The notes beneath the pieces were generated by a model that saw only the letters and a program-made list of their open reading frames with translations, did not search any database and was not told the DNA's origin. Positions 59,541 to 64,000 of a stretch of DNA of 64,000 nucleotides are shown one piece after another. Location: NCBI RefSeq assembly GCF_029029525.1, contig NZ_JAKJSC010000001.1, forward strand, positions 2,082,987 to 2,146,986, written 5' to 3'. The position numbers and the translations under genes were made by a program. This DNA comes from Labilibaculum sp. DW002. Its GTDB lineage: Bacteria; Bacteroidota; Bacteroidia; Bacteroidales; Marinifilaceae. Each line of letters starts with the position of its first letter. The first letter of the stretch is position 1.

Positions 59541-60635
59541 TTACAAATAATTTATTGGATTCGAATTTATCTCTGAGATACGAACCGCAAAGTTAGGAAA
59601 TTTTTCTGTAACTATCTCATAAAAAATTTCTCTAGTAAACTGTTCACTTTCATAATGTCCGATATCGGCGATGATCAGCTTTCCTTCGGCATCGAAAAAT
59701 TCGTGATATTTAAAATCTCCTGTTATATAAATGTCAGCTTTTGCAGCCTTTGCTTTTCTTAGAAGAAAGCTTCCGCTACCACCGCAAAGTGCAACCTTTT
59801 TTATCTTATCCTTAACCAAATCAGTGTGCTTAACGCAAGCTGATCCAAAAATTTTCTTTATTCTTTTTAAAAATTGAAGTGTATTTTCCTCTTCATTTAA
59901 CTCACCAATCATTCCTAAACCGACATTTGGGTTCACATTTTCTAATTGATAGATATCAAAAGCAACCTCTTCGTAGGGGTGATTTTTTAACAAAGCAGCT
60001 AGAATTTTTCCTTGTAAATGCTTAGGAAAAACAGTTTCAATACGTGTTTCCGGTTCTGTATGTAATTCTCCTTGTTTCCCTACGTAAGGTTTAGTTCCTT
60101 CATTTGCTTTAAATGTCCCCTCACCTTTCGAATTGAAACTACACGAATCGTAATTACCTATACGACCCGCACCAGCAATAAACAAGGCATCTTTTACCTT
60201 TTGGGCATATTCTGTTGGAACAAAAGTTACCAATTTGTTTAAATCTTCTGCTAAAGGTGATAATATTCTTCTATTCTGTAATCCTATTAAATCGCAAATG
60301 CGATCACTTACACCACCTTTTACTGAATCCAAGTTGGTGTGTGCCGAATAAATAGCAATATTATTCTGAATGGCTAACATTACTGTTCGTTCTACATAGT
60401 TATTGCCATTAAAACGTTTCAGTCCTTTAAATACGATTGGGTGATGTGATATAATTAGGTTTAAGCCTTTTTCAATAGCTTCTTCAACCACTTCCTCAAC
60501 AACATCCAAACAAACTAAAGCACCCGTAAGCTCCCAATCGTATCTCCCAACAATTAAGCCAGCATTGTCATAAGACTCCTGGTAAGATAAGGGGGCCATT
60601 TCTTCGATTGCAGCTACGATATCTTTTACTTTCAA
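59541..60635 (-). CDS. Nif3-like dinuclear metal centre protein
   Basis: A 364-residue member of the Nif3/YbgI (GTP cyclohydrolase 1 type 2-like) family, which forms hexameric rings. Metal ligands are in ISHHPIVFKG (about 63-72), HTNLDSVKGG (about 99-108) and, at the C-terminus, DIGHYESEQF (about 331-340). A middle insert (about 130-235, with the NHPYEEVAFDIY segment) is the PII-like domain found in longer members. The substrate is unknown; a hydrolase role is inferred from the metal site. It forms an operon with the zinc-ribbon gene. Confidence 0.88.
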   Translation of the reverse strand: MKVKDIVAAIEEMAPLSYQESYDNAGLIVGRYDWELTGALVCLDVVEEVVEEAIEKGLNLIISHHPIVFKGLKRFNGNNYVERTVMLAIQNNIAIYSAHTNLDSVKGGVSDRICDLIGLQNRRILSPLAEDLNKLVTFVPTEYAQKVKDALFIAGAGRIGNYDSCSFNSKGEGTFKANEGTKPYVGKQGELHTEPETRIETVFPKHLQGKILAALLKNHPYEEVAFDIYQLENVNPNVGLGMIGELNEEENTLQFLKRIKKIFGSACVKHTDLVKDKIKKVALCGGSGSFLLRKAKAAKADIYITGDFKYHEFFDAEGKLIIADIGHYESEQFTREIFYEIVTEKFPNFAVRISEINSNPINYL

Positions 60636-60675
60636 TTCTAAAAAATTTAAGGGTTATAATTCCTGAATTGGAATT

Positions 60676-61011
60676 CTAGATCATCTCTTTCATTTCAAGA
60701 AGAAGAGTTCTAATATCCTTCAATCTTGAAACAACCTCGAAATTATTCTGTGTATCTTCTTTATTTTCTTTCAACTTCAGCTTAGCACCATTAAGAGTCA
60801 TTCCTCTTTCCTTTACCAGATGATAGATTAAATGAAAATTATCAATATCAGCTTTTGTAAAAAAGCGATTACCTTTTTTATTCTTTTTAGGCTTTATAAT
60901 ATCAAACTCTTTCTCCCAATAACGAATATGAGAGGTGTTCACGGAGAACATCTCAGCAACTTCCCCAATGGAGTAGTAGAGTTTTTCTATTTTCGTTTCT
61001 CTATATGGCAC
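60676..61011 (-). CDS. MerR-family transcriptional regulator
   Basis: A 111-residue regulator. The N-terminal winged helix (about 9-50: YSIGEVAEMFSVNTSHIRYW, then a KNKKGNRFF wing) is followed by a helix of dimerisation type (about 65-110). No effector-binding domain or metal-binding cysteines are seen. Such short MerR proteins are common in Bacteroidota and often sit near cell-envelope genes; the next gene upstream on this strand encodes an M23 peptidase. The target genes are unknown. Confidence 0.85.
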   Translation of the reverse strand: MPYRETKIEKLYYSIGEVAEMFSVNTSHIRYWEKEFDIIKPKKNKKGNRFFTKADIDNFHLIYHLVKERGMTLNGAKLKLKENKEDTQNNFEVVSRLKDIRTLLLEMKEMI

Positions 61012-61093
61012 CTGTCTTGCTATTTAGAGTGAATTTTCTTCGTTCAATACTTTAGAGATGACTAAATTGAACCGTTTACTTACCTAAATTAAC

Positions 61094-61134
61094 AAAAAAG
61101 TGGCACGAAGTTAAATTTTTCGCACCACTTTTTT
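61094..61134 (-). terminator. Terminator after the M23 peptidase gene
   Basis: A long hairpin: AAAAAAGTGG pairs with CCACTTTTTT, with a 2x2 internal mismatch and a further 4-bp CGAA/TTCG stem inside. The A-run provides T residues on the minus strand, 28 bp after the peptidase stop. Confidence 0.75.
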
Positions 61135-61161
61135 ATGCTTGCCAAATTCTTTTTGGTGAAT

Positions 61162-62130
61162 CTAATCCATTGTTTGACCAGTGTTAGCAGCGAATGCTAC
61201 CATACGATCATATTCATCTGCGCTTAGATCATTGAAATAATAATTTATTGGATTTAAGTGCTTTCCTGATTTTCTTATCTCATAATGTAGGTGTGGTCCG
61301 GTTGATTTACCTGTATTTCCTAAAAAAGCAATTACTTCACCGCGTTTCACTTTCTGCCTTTTTTTAACGTTATATCCGTTAAGGTGGGCATAAATTGTTT
61401 GGTAACCATAACCGTGATCTATAACGATCTTCTTTCCATAACCACGCTGATTTCCAACTGATTTAATGACTCCATCACCAGTAGCGTAAATTGGCAACCC
61501 TATGTTACCGGTAAAATCCATACCATCATGAAACTTACGCGTCTTATAAATAGGATGTACCCGCCAACCATAACCAGCCGAGATACGATTAAAATCCTTT
61601 ATAGCTATTGGCATAATTGCAGGGATAGCAGCTAAGAGTTTAAATTTATTCTTAACCATCTCTTCAACATCATCATACGATTTAGTCTGAACGTAAATGG
61701 ATTTTGATAACTGATCCAATTTCTTCGATGTGGAAATAACGAGATCAGCATTCTTTAAGTTCTCTAAATTCTCGTAGCGATTCACACCTCCAAAACCTGC
61801 TTGTCTAATATTATTGTGAATGGGTTCTGCCTCAAAAATAACACGGTAAATATTATCATCACGTTGCTCCAGATCACCCAAAACATTCTGTATCTTAGTT
61901 AATTCGGCGTTTAAGCGAGTATACTGAGTAAGTAATTGTTTATTCTCTCTAGCTAATGCTTTCTCTTTTGGGGAGCCGAAAAAATAGAACAATACCACTA
62001 CCATTGCGATGGCAAGTACTGAACTTGAAGCCATGTGTTTAAGAACGTTTATTATTTTCGTCTTAAAGTTGGCCTCTACTTTTTCGTAACTAATAGACTC
62101 TGGGTTAAACTGATACTTAGTCTTCGCCAT
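61162..62130 (-). CDS. M23 (LytM-type) peptidoglycan metalloendopeptidase
   Basis: A 322-residue cell-wall hydrolase. A short cytoplasmic N-terminus and one membrane helix (about 36-52) are followed by a coiled region (about 58-95) and the LytM domain (about 190-310). The zinc ligands are in KFHDGMDFTG and in HLHYEIRKSGKHLNP, with QTIYAHLNGY between them. The start is ATG 62130; the longer in-frame start is a TTG and adds non-conserved sequence. It probably cleaves peptide cross-links during growth or division. All zinc ligands are present, so it is not a degenerate EnvC-like activator. Confidence 0.9.
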   Translation of the reverse strand: MAKTKYQFNPESISYEKVEANFKTKIINVLKHMASSSVLAIAMVVVLFYFFGSPKEKALARENKQLLTQYTRLNAELTKIQNVLGDLEQRDDNIYRVIFEAEPIHNNIRQAGFGGVNRYENLENLKNADLVISTSKKLDQLSKSIYVQTKSYDDVEEMVKNKFKLLAAIPAIMPIAIKDFNRISAGYGWRVHPIYKTRKFHDGMDFTGNIGLPIYATGDGVIKSVGNQRGYGKKIVIDHGYGYQTIYAHLNGYNVKKRQKVKRGEVIAFLGNTGKSTGPHLHYEIRKSGKHLNPINYYFNDLSADEYDRMVAFAANTGQTMD

Positions 62131-62209
62131 GTAATTTTTATAGGTTGTATTTACTAAAAAAAGCCTAAAATTTTTGCTCTCTATAGGTAACAAAATTAAG
62201 GAAATAATC

Positions 62210-62217
62210 TAACTTTG
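62210..62217 (+). promoter_or_regulatory. -7 promoter box of alaS
   Basis: TAACTTTG matches TAnnTTTG, 45 bp before the alaS ATG. Confidence 0.5.
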
Positions 62218-62261
62218 CAAGCTAAGTATCAAAATCTCATTGATTTAAAACATAATACAAT

Positions 62262-64000
62262 ATGACTTCTAGCGAGATCAGACAAGCCTATTTGGATTTC
62301 TTTGAATCCAAACAACATAAAATTGAATCATCAGCAGCAATGGTGATTAAGGATGACCCAACATTAATGTTTACAAATGCCGGGATGAATCAGTTCAAGG
62401 ATATTTTCCTTGGTAATTCTCCCATTAAGTACAAGAGAATTGCCAACTCCCAAAAATGTTTGCGAGTATCAGGTAAGCATAACGACTTGGAAGAAGTAGG
62501 ACATGACACCTACCACCACACCATGTTCGAAATGTTAGGCAACTGGTCTTTTGGTGATTATTTTAAAAAGGAAGCAATTGATTGGGCTTGGGAATTCTTA
62601 GTTGATACATTAAAACTTCCAACGGATCGTTTATACGCTAGTGTTTTTGAAGGTAGTGATGAAGACAAAATGCCTCGCGACGACGAAGCTGCAGGTTATT
62701 GGGAGAAGTACCTTCCCGTAAGTCACATTATCAACGGAAACAAGAAAGATAATTTCTGGGAAATGGGAGATGTTGGTCCTTGTGGTCCATGTTCTGAAAT
62801 TCATATTGACCTAAGAACGGAAGAAGAAAGAAAACTTGTTGATGGTAGAGATCTTATTAATATGGATCACCCACAAGTTGTTGAAATTTGGAACTTAGTT
62901 TTCATGCAATTCAACCGTAAGGCTGATGGCTCACTAGAGTCATTACCTCATCAGCACGTTGATACAGGAATGGGATTCGAGCGTCTTTGTATGGCTATGC
63001 AAAACAAGCAATCAAACTACGATACTGACGTTTTCCAGCCAATCATCCAAGCTATTGCAAAGATGTGTGGCAAAACATACGGCGACAACGAAGAGATCGA
63101 TATCGCATTACGTGTAATTGCTGACCATATCAGAACTATTTCATTTGCTATTACTGATGGTCAATTACCATCGAATAATAAAGCAGGTTACGTCATCCGT
63201 CGAATCCTTCGTCGTGCTGTACGTTATGGTTATACATTCCTTGATTTGAAAGATCCTTTCATGTACCGTTTGGTTGAGGTTCTAATCGAGGTTATGGGTA
63301 AGCATTTTCCAGAACTGGTTAAGCAAAGAAATTTGATCGAAAAAGTGGTGAAAGAGGAAGAGAATTCTTTCCTAAGAACACTTGCTAACGGTATCAAGCT
63401 ACTTGATCAGATTATTGAAAAAACAAAAGCTGACGACTTTAAAGTTGTTCAAGGTAAAGTTGCTTTTGAACTTTACGATACATACGGATTCCCATTAGAC
63501 TTGACAGAGTTGATTCTTAAGGAGAATGATCTTGTTGTGAACCGAAGAGAATTTAACGAAGCCATGGAAGCTCAGAAGAACCGTTCACGTTCAGCTACAG
63601 CAATGGAAACCGGCGATTGGATTGAGATTCTGAAGGATGATAAGGAAGAGTTCGTTGGTTATGATTACTTATCAACTGATGTAAAAGTTACACGCTATCG
63701 TAAAATGAATATCAAAGGGAAAGATTTATTCCAACTGGTATTCAACATTACGCCTTTCTATGGCGAAAGTGGTGGACAGGTAGGCGATACTGGTTATATC
63801 GAAGCCAATGGCGAGAAAATTTCGATTGTAGATACAAAAAAAGAAACGGGTTTAATTATTCATATTGCAAACGAATTACCTAGCGATCCAACTCTAACTT
63901 TTAAAGCAGTTGTAAACGCAGGTAAGCGTCAATTAATTGCAAATAACCATACAGCTACACACCTATTGCATGCAGCTCTACGCGAAGTCTTGGGCGATCA
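62262..64000 (+). CDS. alaS: Alanyl-tRNA synthetase, 3'-truncated by window edge
   Basis: Charges tRNA-Ala and edits mis-charged Ser and Gly. About 579 residues are visible from ATG 62262 to the edge, with no internal stop. The class II motifs are present: an N-terminal start like [13 protein letters not shown], then [46 protein letters not shown] and the [11 protein letters not shown] segment. The editing-domain zinc motif begins at [17 protein letters not shown], right at the edge. The C-terminal part of the editing domain and the C-Ala domain are missing only because of the window end. Confidence 0.96.
   Translation, partial: MTSSEIRQAYLDFFESKQHKIESSAAMVIKDDPTLMFTNAGMNQFKDIFLGNSPIKYKRIANSQKCLRVSGKHNDLEEVGHDTYHHTMFEMLGNWSFGDYFKKEAIDWAWEFLVDTLKLPTDRLYASVFEGSDEDKMPRDDEAAGYWEKYLPVSHIINGNKKDNFWEMGDVGPCGPCSEIHIDLRTEEERKLVDGRDLINMDHPQVVEIWNLVFMQFNRKADGSLESLPHQHVDTGMGFERLCMAMQNKQSNYDTDVFQPIIQAIAKMCGKTYGDNEEIDIALRVIADHIRTISFAITDGQLPSNNKAGYVIRRILRRAVRYGYTFLDLKDPFMYRLVEVLIEVMGKHFPELVKQRNLIEKVVKEEENSFLRTLANGIKLLDQIIEKTKADDFKVVQGKVAFELYDTYGFPLDLTELILKENDLVVNRREFNEAMEAQKNRSRSATAMETGDWIEILKDDKEEFVGYDYLSTDVKVTRYRKMNIKGKDLFQLVFNITPFYGESGGQVGDTGYIEANGEKISIVDTKKETGLIIHIANELPSDPTLTFKAVVNAGKRQLIANNHTATHLLHAALREVLGD

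Noticed and set aside
62131-62193. A 21-residue N-terminal extension of the M23 peptidase
   Set aside because: It begins with TTG and encodes a sequence unlike family N-termini; ATG 62130 fits the membrane-anchor pattern.
1-64000. Integrated phage, genomic island or insertion sequence
   Set aside because: No integrase, transposase or phage structural gene was recognised, and gene content and codon use look uniform; the single tRNA gene shows no adjacent direct repeat of its 3' end that I could see.

Overview
The window is chromosomal DNA of a member of the Bacteroidota. The evidence is AT-rich sequence, Bacteroidota-type promoter boxes (TAnnTTTG), type IX secretion genes (gldJ, porU, porV, a PorP/SprF protein and a giant SprB-like substrate), a TonB receptor with a carboxypeptidase-regulatory-like front domain, paired FtsX permeases, and a group B-like [FeFe] hydrogenase. 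The mix of gliding/secretion genes with fermentative traits (hydrogenase, Rex) suggests a marine, facultatively or strictly anaerobic lineage such as Marinilabiliales/Marinifilaceae. That placement is inference. No phage, insertion sequence, rRNA or CRISPR array was seen.

Layout. 1-4.5 kb: xseA (cut by the left edge), xseB, a PBP4-type peptidase and an orphan sensor kinase, closed by a bidirectional terminator. 4.5-9.9 kb (minus): an outer-membrane porin-like barrel, then a thiamine salvage operon (TPP riboswitch, TonB receptor, PnuC-family transporter, thiamine pyrophosphokinase). 9.9-12.6 kb: two related thioredoxins, one exported and one cytoplasmic, and the CCA-adding enzyme. 12.7-14.2 kb: [FeFe] hydrogenase. 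14.2-27.3 kb (minus): a secreted nuclease-like protein, a beta-helix lipoprotein, a PorP/SprF protein and a 3165-residue cell-surface protein.

27.6-39.0 kb: an efflux-type ABC operon on the minus strand (membrane-fusion adaptor, FtsX permease, ATPase, second FtsX permease) that ends with a 95-residue protein and a secreted triple-repeat protein of unknown function. A sigma54-type response regulator and its kinase are divergent from it. The shared intergenic region carries a candidate -24/-12 promoter and a 7-bp inverted repeat at enhancer distance. 39-44 kb: a small HTH-like protein, Rex, tRNA-Val(TAC), FolC, a PIN-PhoH ATPase and a Ppx/GppA phosphatase. 44.5-48.6 kb (plus): MtaB, an inositol-monophosphatase-like enzyme, a lipid A-type acyltransferase and a family 2 glycosyltransferase. 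48.6-50.2 kb (minus): a Gdx/SugE-type exporter and MurF.

50.3-57.7 kb: gldJ diverges from porU-porV-ispF and forms the core type IX secretion locus that would export the giant protein further left. 57.8-64 kb: a CoA-binding protein, a thioredoxin-like protein, a zinc-ribbon/Nif3 pair, a MerR regulator, an M23 peptidase and the 5' part of alaS, cut by the right edge.

Most of the window is conserved core sequence. The parts most worth a second look are the triple-repeat protein and its ABC/two-component context, the architecture of the giant surface protein, the leader of the thiamine operon with its duplicated P4 strand, and several unexplained inverted repeats.
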